A DNA stretch of 64,000 nt from Bog-756 sp963837805. Lineage in GTDB: Bacteria; Actinomycetota; Acidimicrobiia; Acidimicrobiales; RAAP-2. The notes beneath the pieces were generated by a model. The model saw nothing but the letters and a program-made list of their open reading frames with translations. It had not been told where the DNA came from and made no database searches. Position 1 is the first letter of the stretch, and the number at the start of each line of letters is the position of its first letter. Positions 40,994 to 49,489 of this stretch are shown one piece after another. Both the position numbers and the translations under genes were made by a program. The stretch lies in the NCBI GenBank assembly GCA_963837805.1, contig CAWIOU010000033.1, positions 62,001-126,000 of the forward strand, given 5' to 3'.

Positions 40994-42253
40994 GTGAACA
41001 GCTGGCGGGCGCTCTCGCTCGATTACCGCGATCCGGCCATTCCCTTTGAGGAGGTCGTCCGCCTTATCGACCTGTCGGGTTCGGCCACCGGCGCGGCGTA
41101 CAGCCGGAGCGATGTGGTCGAGGCGCTCCACGAGCATCAGCCTGCCGTGGTGGCCGTCTCGTCGGGCGCCCTCGTCGGTGCCATCGTCGCCCGGGTGTGC
41201 GGTGCCGACGCCCACCTGATGACGCTGGCCCTCCACCCCCAATGGCGTCAAAAAGGAATCGGCTCCGCGCTGCTCCGGCAACTCGACCAGGAGATCATTC
41301 ACCGGGGTGCCCGGCGCCTGTTGGCCTTCGTCCACCCCGGCCAGGTCGGCGAGCTGGCCTTTTCCAATCAGGGGTTCACCCGTCAGGACGGACTCCACCT
41401 CTACGCGAGAGATGCCTCGATGATCCCCGAGGAACTGGCCATCGTCGAGCGGTTCGGGGGTCAGGTGCTGGCCACGAACCTCTGGGGTTCTCTGAAGGGA
41501 TTCTCTTCGGCCAAGGAGATCCTCGAGCGGCGGGTGGTCGCCCCGCTCGCGCACGTCGAGCTCGCCGAACAGCTCGGCCTCGTCCCCCCCGCAGCCGTAC
41601 TCCTGTTCGGTCCGCCGGGCACCGGGAAGACCTCATTCGCGCGGGCCATTGCCTCCAGGCTCTCGTGGGCCTTCGTCGAGATCCATCCGTCGCTGCTGGG
41701 TCAGGGGGTGGAGGGAGGACGTGCCCTGCGGGACGCGCTGTTCGAGCTGGGCAGGGTCGATCGCCTGGTGTGCTTCATCGACGAGGCGGATGAGATCGCC
41801 TCGGACCGGAGTGAGCGACCCGACAGCCAACCGCTGGTCAACGAGCTGCTCAAGGCGGTGCCGGTCTTCAAGTCCAGGCCTGCCAGCCTGATGGTCATGG
41901 CCACCAACTCGATCGACGCCATCGACCCCGCGCTGCTCCGGCCAGGCCGGTTCGATCTCATCATCCCCGTCGGGGCTCCCGACGAAGCAGAGCGGGCCGA
42001 TCTGGCCTCGGAGTTCCTTCCGGCGCGGGAGCCCGGTGACGTCGCCGCACGGACCGCGGGATTCACCCCGGCCGATTTTGCCCTGGCCGCCCAACGAGGA
42101 GCCCAGATGGCCTTCGACCGGGCACTGGCCGGCGGATCGCCGGAGATCAGCGCCGATGACATTCTGGCCGCCATCCGGATCACCCGTCCGTCCGTAAGCA
42201 CCGAAGCCATCCGCCGGTTCGAGGACGATGCTGAGCACTTCTCGCGCCTCTGA
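40994..42253 (+). CDS. GNAT acetyltransferase fused to an AAA+ ATPase
   Basis: 419 residues from GTG 40994 (GGAGG 8 bases upstream). Residues 1-150 form a GNAT domain (LVGAIVARVCGADAHLMTLA, then LHPQWRQKGIGSALLRQL with the acetyl-CoA loop RQKGIG, and FSNQGFTRQDGLHLYARD). Residues 150-419 form an AAA module with Walker A GPPGTGKTSFA, Walker B RLVCFIDEADEIASD, sensor-1 VMATNS, and the arginine-finger region DPALLRPGRFD, then a small C-terminal lid. The AAA part is of the Cdc48/FtsH-like classic group but has no protease domain. The fusion suggests ATP-driven remodelling linked to acetylation of a protein target; substrates are unknown. Confidence 0.88.
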   Translation: MNSWRALSLDYRDPAIPFEEVVRLIDLSGSATGAAYSRSDVVEALHEHQPAVVAVSSGALVGAIVARVCGADAHLMTLALHPQWRQKGIGSALLRQLDQEIIHRGARRLLAFVHPGQVGELAFSNQGFTRQDGLHLYARDASMIPEELAIVERFGGQVLATNLWGSLKGFSSAKEILERRVVAPLAHVELAEQLGLVPPAAVLLFGPPGTGKTSFARAIASRLSWAFVEIHPSLLGQGVEGGRALRDALFELGRVDRLVCFIDEADEIASDRSERPDSQPLVNELLKAVPVFKSRPASLMVMATNSIDAIDPALLRPGRFDLIIPVGAPDEAERADLASEFLPAREPGDVAARTAGFTPADFALAAQRGAQMAFDRALAGGSPEISADDILAAIRITRPSVSTEAIRRFEDDAEHFSRL

Positions 42254-42265
42254 TCGGTGCAACCG

Positions 42266-43258
42266 CTAGAGCATCCCCTCGACCTGGCATCCCCGCTCAT
42301 CGAGCCGCAGCGGGAGCACCCGGTACCGCGGATCCAAGAGCGCGATCCGGCGTTCGACGATTTCCTTGTCGGCCGCGGTTGCGCTCACGATGGTCATCGA
42401 ACCTCCGTTGCCACCGGCGCCGTTCACCTTCCATCCGAGCGATCCGAGGGCCGAGGCCAGCCCGATCACCCGGTCGGCATCGGGCCCGACCAGCTCCGGG
42501 TGCAGGGAACGCTGCGCCTCGGTGTTGGCGGTCATGGCGCCACCGAACGCATCGAGATCGGCGGCGACGACCGCGTCGCGGGCCATGGCCGCGGCGTCAC
42601 GGAGCCGGGCGAAGGCCCCCGGACCGCGCCGGTCCAGGCCGGCGATGACCCGGCGGTGCAGGTCGGACGAGTTGTGGGCCCGTCCCAAGAAGACGAGGGT
42701 CAGCCGGGAGTCGAGCTCGGGCCAGGCGGGGAGGGTTTGCACGGCAGCCTCGGGATAGGGGTCGACCACGATGTCGTTGATCCCGCCGAGTGCCGCACAC
42801 AGTTGGTCCTGGATCCCGCTCTGGATGCCCAGCGTGTCGACCTCGAGGCGGTGGGCGGCGTAGGCCAGGTCGAGGGGCGGCAACCGTTCGGAACGGGCCT
42901 CGGCCAGTGCGGCCAGCAGGGCGATCGACACGGCCGCGGAGGTGCCGGTACCGCAGCCGGCCGGGACCGCGGACCGGACACTGATCTCGACCGGGCGGTG
43001 CCCGGGCGGGGGGTAGGCGTCGATCGCGCTCTCCAGAAGTGGATGACGGGGCGCACGGACCGCGCCCGGGACGACGGCGTACCGGTGCCCGAACGTCATG
43101 ACGTCGAGGACGACCGGGTGGCGGCCCACCGTCGGCCGGATGACGACCTCCACCCCCGGGGTCACCGCCATGTTGACGACGCGGCCCGGTCCGCCGAACC
43201 AGGTATCGGTCCAGCCGCCGGCGTCACAGATCCGAACGGGAGCCCAGGCCTCGATCAC
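42266..43258 (-). CDS. GHMP family sugar kinase
   Basis: 330 residues from GTG 43258 behind GGGAGGAGG at 7 bases. It begins VIEAWAPVRICDAGGWTDTW, the substrate-binding GGW-D motif of D-glycero-D-manno-heptose-7-phosphate and L-fucose kinases. The ATP loop is VPAGCGTGTSAAVSIALLAA, and the C-terminal motif is GWKVNGAGGNGGSMTIV. GIQSGIQDQLCAALGGIND is the middle signature. The substrate is probably a heptose or deoxy-sugar (phosphate). No other nucleotide-sugar genes are adjacent. Confidence 0.85.
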   Translation of the reverse strand: MIEAWAPVRICDAGGWTDTWFGGPGRVVNMAVTPGVEVVIRPTVGRHPVVLDVMTFGHRYAVVPGAVRAPRHPLLESAIDAYPPPGHRPVEISVRSAVPAGCGTGTSAAVSIALLAALAEARSERLPPLDLAYAAHRLEVDTLGIQSGIQDQLCAALGGINDIVVDPYPEAAVQTLPAWPELDSRLTLVFLGRAHNSSDLHRRVIAGLDRRGPGAFARLRDAAAMARDAVVAADLDAFGGAMTANTEAQRSLHPELVGPDADRVIGLASALGSLGWKVNGAGGNGGSMTIVSATAADKEIVERRIALLDPRYRVLPLRLDERGCQVEGML

Positions 43259-43354
43259 GGTGCTGCCTCCTCCCGGTAGGTTCCAACATGGGTCGCCGCG
43301 TCGGCGCCGGTGGTCGTCGGTGCCACCGGGAAAGCATGCCCGACCACGTCGCAG

Positions 43355-43397
43355 TTGACCCCGCTCCGACAATTCAATACGATACGCCTTGGATCGT
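43355..43397 (+). promoter_or_regulatory. Promoter and operator-like repeat of the MFS-tetR unit
   Basis: TTGACC (43355-43360) and TACGAT (43378-43383) are separated by exactly 17 bases. ACGAT-N9-ATCGT (43379-43397) is an inverted repeat that overlaps the -10 box. Location and symmetry suit control by the TetR encoded two genes downstream. Confidence 0.55.
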
Positions 43398-43470
43398 TAG
43401 TCTGACCTGAACGGCAGTGCCCTCCGCCCGGTTCCGGGCGGAACCTCCCTACCCCGTCAAAGGAGGCCCC

Positions 43471-45051
43471 ATGCCGGCCCTCGATCGCAAATGGTGGACC
43501 CTCATCGCCGTCTGCACCGCCACCTTCATGTTGCTGCTCGACATCACGGTCGTGAACGTGGCCCTGCCCGACATCCAACGGTCCCTGCATGCGACCTTCA
43601 GCGACCTGCAGTGGGTGGTCGACGCCTACTCGCTCACCTTGGCCGCCTTCCTCCTCACCGCCGGGGTGGTGGGCGACATGTTCGGCCGACGCGACGTCTT
43701 CGCCGTCGGGCTCGGGGTCTTCTCGATCTCCTCCCTGGTGTGCGGCCTCTCCACCACCTCGCTCATGCTCAACCTGGCCCGGGCCGCGCAGGGGGTCGGC
43801 GGGGCCATCATGTTCGCCACGTCACTGGCGCTGATCGCCCAGGCCTTCTCCGGAAAGGAGCGGGGCACCGCCTTCGGGATCTACGGAGCGGTGATCGGTG
43901 GGGCGGTGGCCGTCGGACCACTGGTCGGCGGGGCCATCACCAGCGGCATCGGCTGGCGGTGGATCTTCTTCGTCAACGTGCCGATCGGTGTGCTGGCCGT
44001 CATCATCACCCTCACCCGGGTGGCCGGATCAAAGGATCCCAATACCAGGCGCGTCGACTGGATCGGATTCGTCTCGTTCTCCGGTGCGCTCTTCATGCTG
44101 GTGTTCGCCCTGGTGCGCGGGCCCGACGACGGCTGGGGAAGCCCGCTGATCACCGGTCTGTTCATCGGAGCCGTCCTCCTCCTGGCCATCTTCCTCGTGG
44201 CCGAGTGGCGACAGCGCGACCCGATGCTCGACCTCACGCTCTTCAAGCGCCCGGCCATGGTCGGTGTCTCCCTGGCTGCGTTCACCCTGGCCGCTTCGAT
44301 CTTCGCCCTCTTCTTGTACCTCACGCTCTACATCCAGGACGACCTGGGCTATGGACCGCTGGCCGCCGGCATCCGCTTCCTGCCCATCACCATGCTCGCC
44401 TTCATCGTGGCCCCGATCTCCGGGAAACTCACCGTGCGCATCCAGGCCCGGTATCTCCTGGGGACCGCGCTCCTCCTCATCGCCATCGGCTGCCTGCTGA
44501 TGGGGACCACCCATGCCTCATCGAGCTGGACGGTGCTCCTGCCCGGATTCATCGTCGCCGGAATCGGCATCGGCGCCGTCAACCCGGTGCTGGCGTCGTC
44601 GGCCATCTCGGTCGTGCCCCCCGAGCGCAGCGGCATGGCGTCGGGGGCCAACAACACGTTCCGGCAGGTCGGCATCGCCACCGGGATTGCCGGGCTGGGC
44701 ACGGTGTTCCAGACCCAGATCCAGAACCACACCCTGGCCGCGCTGGGCAGCTCAGCCGCGGGGCAGGCGGTGGTGGCCCACGGTGGCGTGGCGCTGAAGA
44801 GCGCGCTGGCCGGGGGTGGGGTCCGCCAGGCGATGGGTGCGATCCCCTCGGCGGCGTCACGCCAAGCGCTGCTCGACGCCTACCGGGTCGGGTTCTCGGC
44901 CACCCTGAACCACCTCATGGTCATCGGCGCCGTCATTGCCTTCATCGGGTCGGTCGGGTCCTTCGCCCTGGTGCGCCAGCGCGACTTCGTACCCAGCTTC
45001 ACCCCCGGTCCCGAATCCGAACCGGTCGAGGCACCGGCCGGGGTTCACTGA
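43471..45051 (+). CDS. MFS multidrug exporter, DHA2 (EmrB/QacA) family
   Basis: 526 residues with 14 predicted helices. ATG 43471 follows AAAGGAGG. Motif 1 is LLLDITVVNVALPDIQRSL, motif A is GVVGDMFGRRDVFAVGLGVF, and motif C is IYGAVIGGAVAVGPLVGGAI. Such proteins export drugs or lipophilic compounds using the proton gradient. A tetR gene begins 15 bases after its stop, so the pair is a typical regulator-exporter unit. The substrate is not predictable. Confidence 0.92.
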   Translation: MPALDRKWWTLIAVCTATFMLLLDITVVNVALPDIQRSLHATFSDLQWVVDAYSLTLAAFLLTAGVVGDMFGRRDVFAVGLGVFSISSLVCGLSTTSLMLNLARAAQGVGGAIMFATSLALIAQAFSGKERGTAFGIYGAVIGGAVAVGPLVGGAITSGIGWRWIFFVNVPIGVLAVIITLTRVAGSKDPNTRRVDWIGFVSFSGALFMLVFALVRGPDDGWGSPLITGLFIGAVLLLAIFLVAEWRQRDPMLDLTLFKRPAMVGVSLAAFTLAASIFALFLYLTLYIQDDLGYGPLAAGIRFLPITMLAFIVAPISGKLTVRIQARYLLGTALLLIAIGCLLMGTTHASSSWTVLLPGFIVAGIGIGAVNPVLASSAISVVPPERSGMASGANNTFRQVGIATGIAGLGTVFQTQIQNHTLAALGSSAAGQAVVAHGGVALKSALAGGGVRQAMGAIPSAASRQALLDAYRVGFSATLNHLMVIGAVIAFIGSVGSFALVRQRDFVPSFTPGPESEPVEAPAGVH

Positions 45052-45066
45052 TGCCGCGGCACGGAG

Positions 45067-45669
45067 ATGTCGGACCACGGCGTCACCGGGCACGAGCGCC
45101 GCCGGGGACCGGGTCGACCCCGCGACAAGCAGGCCAGCTCGGCCATCACCGAGGCGGCCCTCCGCCAGCTCAGGGATGTGGGCTACGCCGGGGTGTCCAT
45201 GGACAGCGTGGCCAAAGAGGCCGGGGTGGCCCGCGCCACCATCTACCGCCGCTACCACGACAAGGCCGACCTGATCACGGCGGCCGTCGCCGGCAATGAC
45301 TCGACCCACCTGGCTCCCGGACCGTCCGCCGACCCGCGTGGTGATCTCGTCTTCTATCTGACCGAATTCGACGACCGGTTCGCCGAAAGCTGTCTGGAGG
45401 TGGTGGGTACCCTGATCGGGGCGCGGGAAGATCCTGCCGCTCTGGCCCTCCACCGGCAACGTGTCGTCGGGCCCCGAATGGGCTATCTCCGGGCGCTGCT
45501 GGTGACCGCCGTCGAACGAGGCCAGCTCCGTGCCGACGCCGACCTCGACCTCGCCCTCCAGATGTTGACCGGGTCGGTTTTCGCGTGGAGGGTGGCCGGT
45601 CAACCTTCGGAGCCGGAGTGGGCAGAACGGGCCGTGGACACGGTCTGGACGGGTATGGGGGCCAGGTAG
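45067..45669 (+). CDS. TetR family transcriptional regulator
   Basis: 200 residues. The N-terminal helix-turn-helix (about 25-70) reads SAITEAALRQLRDVGYAGVS, MDSVAKEAGVARATIYRRY and HDKADLITAAV. The C-terminal ligand domain resembles the TetR_C_16 group (EVVGTLIGAREDPAALALHR). It lies 15 bases after the MFS gene and probably represses that operon, including itself, at the repeat near 43379-43397. An ATG at 45052 in another frame is not used. Confidence 0.93.
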   Translation: MSDHGVTGHERRRGPGRPRDKQASSAITEAALRQLRDVGYAGVSMDSVAKEAGVARATIYRRYHDKADLITAAVAGNDSTHLAPGPSADPRGDLVFYLTEFDDRFAESCLEVVGTLIGAREDPAALALHRQRVVGPRMGYLRALLVTAVERGQLRADADLDLALQMLTGSVFAWRVAGQPSEPEWAERAVDTVWTGMGAR

Positions 45670-45974
45670 CAGCTGTCGGCGGCCGGGGTGATTACACATT
45701 GGCGGCGGTGACCGCTACAGTGCGCCGGTCTGAATCAGGGGCTATTCGTCGGCTCGCCCCGCGAGGAGCGGATCACCGTTCCGTCGTGGTGACTGGCACC
45801 GCCGACCGAGCAGGAGAACACGACGTAACCATCATCTCGTACCGGACGTTTACACCCGCTAGCACACCCGGCTTTTTGTAGCCAGGCCGTACCGCCCTTC
45901 CCGGCGCTCGGCTGGGGCGTTGAATGCACAGATGTGGGGTCCACCCAACCAACAGAGAGTCCGGCCGCTTTGCG
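45670..45974 (+). promoter_or_regulatory. Upstream region of the Rpf-like gene with candidate promoter and long leader
   Basis: TTACAC (45692-45697) and TACAGT (45716-45721) are separated by 18 bases and could be a promoter, giving a leader of about 240 bases. Actinobacterial rpf genes often have a c-di-AMP riboswitch here, but I do not find its conserved core segments. A weak GGCT-AGCC hairpin with a T-run loop lies near 45870-45883. Confidence 0.35.
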
Positions 45975-47260
45975 ATGACGCGAGCGAGTCATGACCGACC
46001 AAGGAAAGGTCACCCCCAGTGTCTGCAGTGCATCTCATCCCGTTACTTCGGCGCGCCGGCGCGCAAAACCGCCTCCGATACGAAGTCTGCTCAACATCGA
46101 ACCAAACGGTCGGGCGCCAGATTGGGCCTTCTTCTCGTGGCCGCCACGGTTCCCGCCCTCGTCGTCTTCGCCGGTCATACCGGTGCCGCGTCGGCGGCCC
46201 TGCCCACGGGAACCGGCATCGTTCTCAACGCTCCCATCGTGGACATCGCGTCCACTCCCAGCGGGCACGGCTATTGGGAAGTCGCGGCCGACGGAGGCAT
46301 CTTCACGTTCGGCCAGGCCGGTTACTACGGATCGACCGGAGCGCTGGTCCTGAACGAGCCGATCGTCGGGATGGAGTCCGCCCCCGGGGGACGGGGCTAC
46401 TGGGAGGTGGCCAGCGACGGAGGGATCTTCGCATTCGGCGGCGCCCGCTTCTACGGGTCCACCGGAGCGATCCACCTCAACCAGCCCATCGTGGGCATCG
46501 ATTCCACCCCCGGTGGGAAGGGCTACTGGATGGTGGCCGCCGACGGTGGCATCTTCTCCCTCGGTGATGCCCGCTTCTACGGGTCGGCCAGCGGGATGTC
46601 GCCGCTCAGCCCCATCGTCGGCATGGCCTCGACACCCGACGGCCACGGATACTGGGAAGCGGCGGCCGACGGAGCCGTCTACGCCTTCGGTGACGCCCAG
46701 TTCGCCGGAAACGCGCCCCCGGGCAGCCGTTGGTGGCTATCAGCTCGGAAGGTCCGGGCTACCGGCTGGCCGGACAGAACGGTGGGGTCTTCACCTACGG
46801 TGGCTCGAGGTTCTTCGGTTCGCTCACCGGTCATCTCAACCGGCCGATCATCGCCATGTCCTCCGGACCTCATGGGTATCTCACCGCCTCTTCGGATGGA
46901 GGCGCCTTCGCCTTCGGCAGGTCCGCCTACTTCGGCTCCCTCGCCGGGAGCACGATTCGCAGCGCACCGGTCGCCGCCGGCGTCACCGACGACGGCATCA
47001 CCGCCTTCCAACGCGCCGCCTGGGATCGGGTCAACATGTGCGAAGAGGGTGGGAACTGGAACGTGGACGGACTCGTCTACAGCGGAGGACTCGGATTCAG
47101 CCACACCAACTGGGACGAGTTCAACATCTTCGGGTACCCCACCGACGCCGCCGACGCCACCCCTGATCAACAGATTCGGGTGGCCGTCGCCTTTGCCACC
47201 CGCTACTGGGGCAATCCGAATGCGGCCCCGGATCAGAACGGTTGCTCGGGGGGCTACTGA
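45975..47260 (+). pseudogene. Secreted Rpf-like transglycosylase with GYW-DGGIF repeats, frame broken near 46725
   Basis: A basic start and a signal peptide (RLGLLLVAATVPALVVFAGH) are followed by about six repeats of 40-45 residues of the type GYWEVAADGGIFTFG-GYYGST, probably a beta-propeller-like wall or carbohydrate domain. The C-terminal 75 residues are an Rpf/transglycosylase domain: WDRVNMCEEGGNWNVDG with the catalytic Glu, SGGLGFSHTNWDEF and QQIRVAVAFATRYWG. Between NAPPG and QPLVAISSEG the frame shifts at a CCCCC run (46717-46721); one missing C would repair it, giving about 428 residues. The start is uncertain: a GTG at 46019 with AAGGAAAGG upstream lies in another frame, so a second indel near the N-terminus is possible. 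Confidence 0.8.
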
Positions 47261-47297
47261 CCCGAACCGTCCGACACCGACGTGACGGCAACCGGCG

Positions 47298-47753
47298 TCA
47301 TCCGGCGGGCTTCATCCGCTCGAGCGCGGCTGCCATCTGCCGGTGCACGAGATTGACCGCCTGCAACGGTCGGATCATCACCCTGAACTCGATGATCCGG
47401 CCCTCGTCGTTGCACCGGATGATGTCGACGCCGTTCACGTAGGTACCCTCGACGGAGGTCTCGAACTCGAGCACGGCCGTGTCGCCGGACAGCACGGATT
47501 TCGTATAGCTGAACCCGCCCACCGGGTTGCTGTCGCCGCCCCCGTCGTCGTCGCGGTCGGAGGCGGGCGATTGGTCGCCGGGCAGCGTCTGGCCGGCCGC
47601 CTGCAGGTAGAGGGCGGTGATCGCCTTGCCCCGCTGAGGTGTGAACACGATCGGTGAGTAGAAGACGACATCGTCGTCGAGCAGGTCGTCCAGGCCGTCC
47701 GGGTTCTCGCCCCGCAGGTAGGCATGCCACTGCTCGATCGCACGCTCGATCAT
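47298..47753 (-). CDS. SnoaL/NTF2-like protein
   Basis: 151 residues: MIERAIEQWHAYLRGENPDG, LDDLLDDDVVFYSPIVF, TPQRGKAITALYLQAA, then GDTAVLEFETSVEGTYVNGV and IIEFRVMIRPLQAV. This is the NTF2-like cone fold used by ketosteroid-isomerase-like enzymes and small binding proteins. An acidic insertion SDRDDDGGGDSN lies mid-chain. It is divergent from the amidohydrolase at 47824 with only 70 bases between, which hints at joint use, but the substrate is unknown. Confidence 0.8.
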   Translation of the reverse strand: MIERAIEQWHAYLRGENPDGLDDLLDDDVVFYSPIVFTPQRGKAITALYLQAAGQTLPGDQSPASDRDDDGGGDSNPVGGFSYTKSVLSGDTAVLEFETSVEGTYVNGVDIIRCNDEGRIIEFRVMIRPLQAVNLVHRQMAAALERMKPAG

Positions 47754-47811
47754 CGGACCTCCTCGCCCAGCAGGACCGTAGCCGAGGGATGCCCGCCCCG
47801 GCCGGGTCCAT

Positions 47812-47817
47812 TAGATT
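47812..47817 (+). promoter_or_regulatory. -10 box of a leaderless promoter (amidohydrolase)
   Basis: TAGATT ends 6 bases before GTG 47824, with no Shine-Dalgarno. Confidence 0.5.
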
Positions 47818-47823
47818 GGGCCG

Positions 47824-48981
47824 GTGACATCGGTCATCGATTCGGATCAGCATCTCTACGAGACCCGGACGTTGTGGGCCGACCATATGGACCCCGGCCG
47901 GCGGGACGAGGCGCTGGCCATCGTCGACGACGACGACGGCTATCCGTGGCTCACCTGGCGAGACCAGCGGTTGGATATCGCCGATGTCCAGCTGCCGGGG
48001 GACACCGTGGCCATCGGTCGCCATCGGCAACGCCGGCGGCAAGGCCTTCCGCCCGAGTACTCCTACGACGACGCCCTTCCCCCCGAGTACTGGGATCCGG
48101 CGGCCCGGGCAACGCAGCTCACCTCGATGGGGATCGACGAGGCTGTTCTCTTCCCCAACTTCGGATTGCTGTGGGAACGCCGCCTCTCGGGCTCGGTGGA
48201 TGCACTCACCGCCAACATGACGGCGTGGAACCGCTGGTGCGAGGCGGTGGTCACCGACGGCGCCGGGCGGCTCCACCCCGTCGCCCACCTGACCCTGCGC
48301 GACCCCGAGTGGCTGGTCGGCCAGCTGTCGTCCCTTTCGGCAGCCGGCATACGGCTGGCCATGATCGCCCCGGCGGCTGTCGACGGCCGCCCCCTGTCCC
48401 ATCCCGACCACGACCGGCTGTGGGCCGCGTTCGTCGATCACGGGGTGACACCGTTGTTCCACGTCGCCGATCAACCACGGATCCTCGACGACGCCTTCTA
48501 TCCCGATCCCGACAAATCGTTCGTTCCTGCGCTCGAGTCGATCTTCCTCTGGGTGCCGCCCGCCGTCGCCGTCACCGATCTCATCATCAACGGCGTGCTC
48601 GAGCGGTATCCGGAGCTGAACCTGGGAATTGTCGAGCTGTCCTCGATCTGGGTCCCCCAGTACCTGCTCATGCTCGATGGGGGCTGGGACTTCACCTCCG
48701 TCCTCAACGGTCAGGAACCGGTCGAGCTCAGTCTGCGCCCGAGCGACTACTTCCAACGGCAGGTGAAGGTGTCGTCGTTCTCCTTCGAGCAGCCGAGCCG
48801 GCTGAAAGCCAAGGCGGGCGACCTGTTCATGTGCTGCAGCGACTACCCCCACTCCGAGGGGACCGCCACACCGGTGGAGGACTATGCCCGGGGCGGAGAC
48901 TCGGCGGAAACCGGGCCGGGCCTCTTCCACGACAACGTGGCCGCGTTGCTCGGCCGCCCGATCAGATCCGCTGTTCGGTAA
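47824..48981 (+). CDS. Amidohydrolase family (ACMSD-like) metal-dependent hydrolase or decarboxylase
   Basis: 385 residues from a leaderless GTG. It begins VIDSDQHLYETRTLWADHMD (Asp-x-His-like metal motif), then GIDEAVLFPNFGLLWERRL, DGAGRLHPVAHLTLRDPEW, GVTPLFHVAD with a metal histidine, and MCCSDYPHSEGT with the conserved Asp and His. Members of this amidohydrolase_2 group hydrolyse or decarboxylate aromatic or lactone substrates. An NTF2-like gene is divergent. The second His of the canonical HxH is not evident at the N-terminus (DQHLYE), as in many ACMSD-like family members. Confidence 0.82.
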   Translation: MTSVIDSDQHLYETRTLWADHMDPGRRDEALAIVDDDDGYPWLTWRDQRLDIADVQLPGDTVAIGRHRQRRRQGLPPEYSYDDALPPEYWDPAARATQLTSMGIDEAVLFPNFGLLWERRLSGSVDALTANMTAWNRWCEAVVTDGAGRLHPVAHLTLRDPEWLVGQLSSLSAAGIRLAMIAPAAVDGRPLSHPDHDRLWAAFVDHGVTPLFHVADQPRILDDAFYPDPDKSFVPALESIFLWVPPAVAVTDLIINGVLERYPELNLGIVELSSIWVPQYLLMLDGGWDFTSVLNGQEPVELSLRPSDYFQRQVKVSSFSFEQPSRLKAKAGDLFMCCSDYPHSEGTATPVEDYARGGDSAETGPGLFHDNVAALLGRPIRSAVR

Positions 48982-49393
48982 GCGGGTCGGGAAGCCCGTC
49001 GAAGTAGAGCCCGAGGACCCAGCGGAACAGTGGCTGCTCGGGTGCGGCCCGCATGAACAGCGTCATCGACGACCGCAGCTTCTGGGCATCGACGCCCCCG
49101 AAGACCTGTTCGGCGCTCCGGTCGCGCAGGCCGGCGACGATCTCCGTGCACCGGGTCAGCCGCGGACCGAGGATGGGGTGGTCGAGGTAGGCGGACGCCT
49201 CCTCGATGGACGAGATGGCGAAGGCTCTCGCCGTGGCACTCGATCCCAGACCGGCAAGCTGGGGGAACACGAACCACATCCAATGGCTCACCTTGCGCCC
49301 GCTCCGCAGCTCGGCCACGGCGCGGTCGTACACCCCACCCGCGTCCTGGGCGGCCACGAACCGGTCGAGGTCATAAGGGTCGTCGGTGGTCAC
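48962..49393 (-). CDS. DUF1810 family protein
   Basis: 143 residues from GTG 49393. DPYDLDRFVAAQDAGGVYDR, AVAELRSGRKVSHWMWFVFP, QLAGLGSSATARAFAISSIE and HPILGPRLTRC are the conserved blocks of DUF1810 (calpastatin-like fold), about 140-160 residues long and of unknown biochemical role. The C-terminus overlaps the 3' end of the amidohydrolase gene on the other strand by 20 bases. Longer in-frame starts to 49687 give unprotein-like sequence and are rejected. Confidence 0.88.
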   Translation of the reverse strand: MTTDDPYDLDRFVAAQDAGGVYDRAVAELRSGRKVSHWMWFVFPQLAGLGSSATARAFAISSIEEASAYLDHPILGPRLTRCTEIVAGLRDRSAEQVFGGVDAQKLRSSMTLFMRAAPEQPLFRWVLGLYFDGLPDPLTEQRI

Positions 49394-49489
49394 AGTGGTC
49401 GGTCGTCTTTCGATACGCGCCTCAAGGCATAGCCGCTGCGGTACCTTGGGGCCAGAGCCCAACGGTTTGGGCCGGCGAGGTGATCCGAC

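Noticed and set aside
45724..45974. c-di-AMP (ydaO-type) riboswitch before the Rpf-like gene
   Set aside because: Expected from other actinobacteria, but the conserved core segments were not found by eye; only a weak resemblance near 45818-45845.
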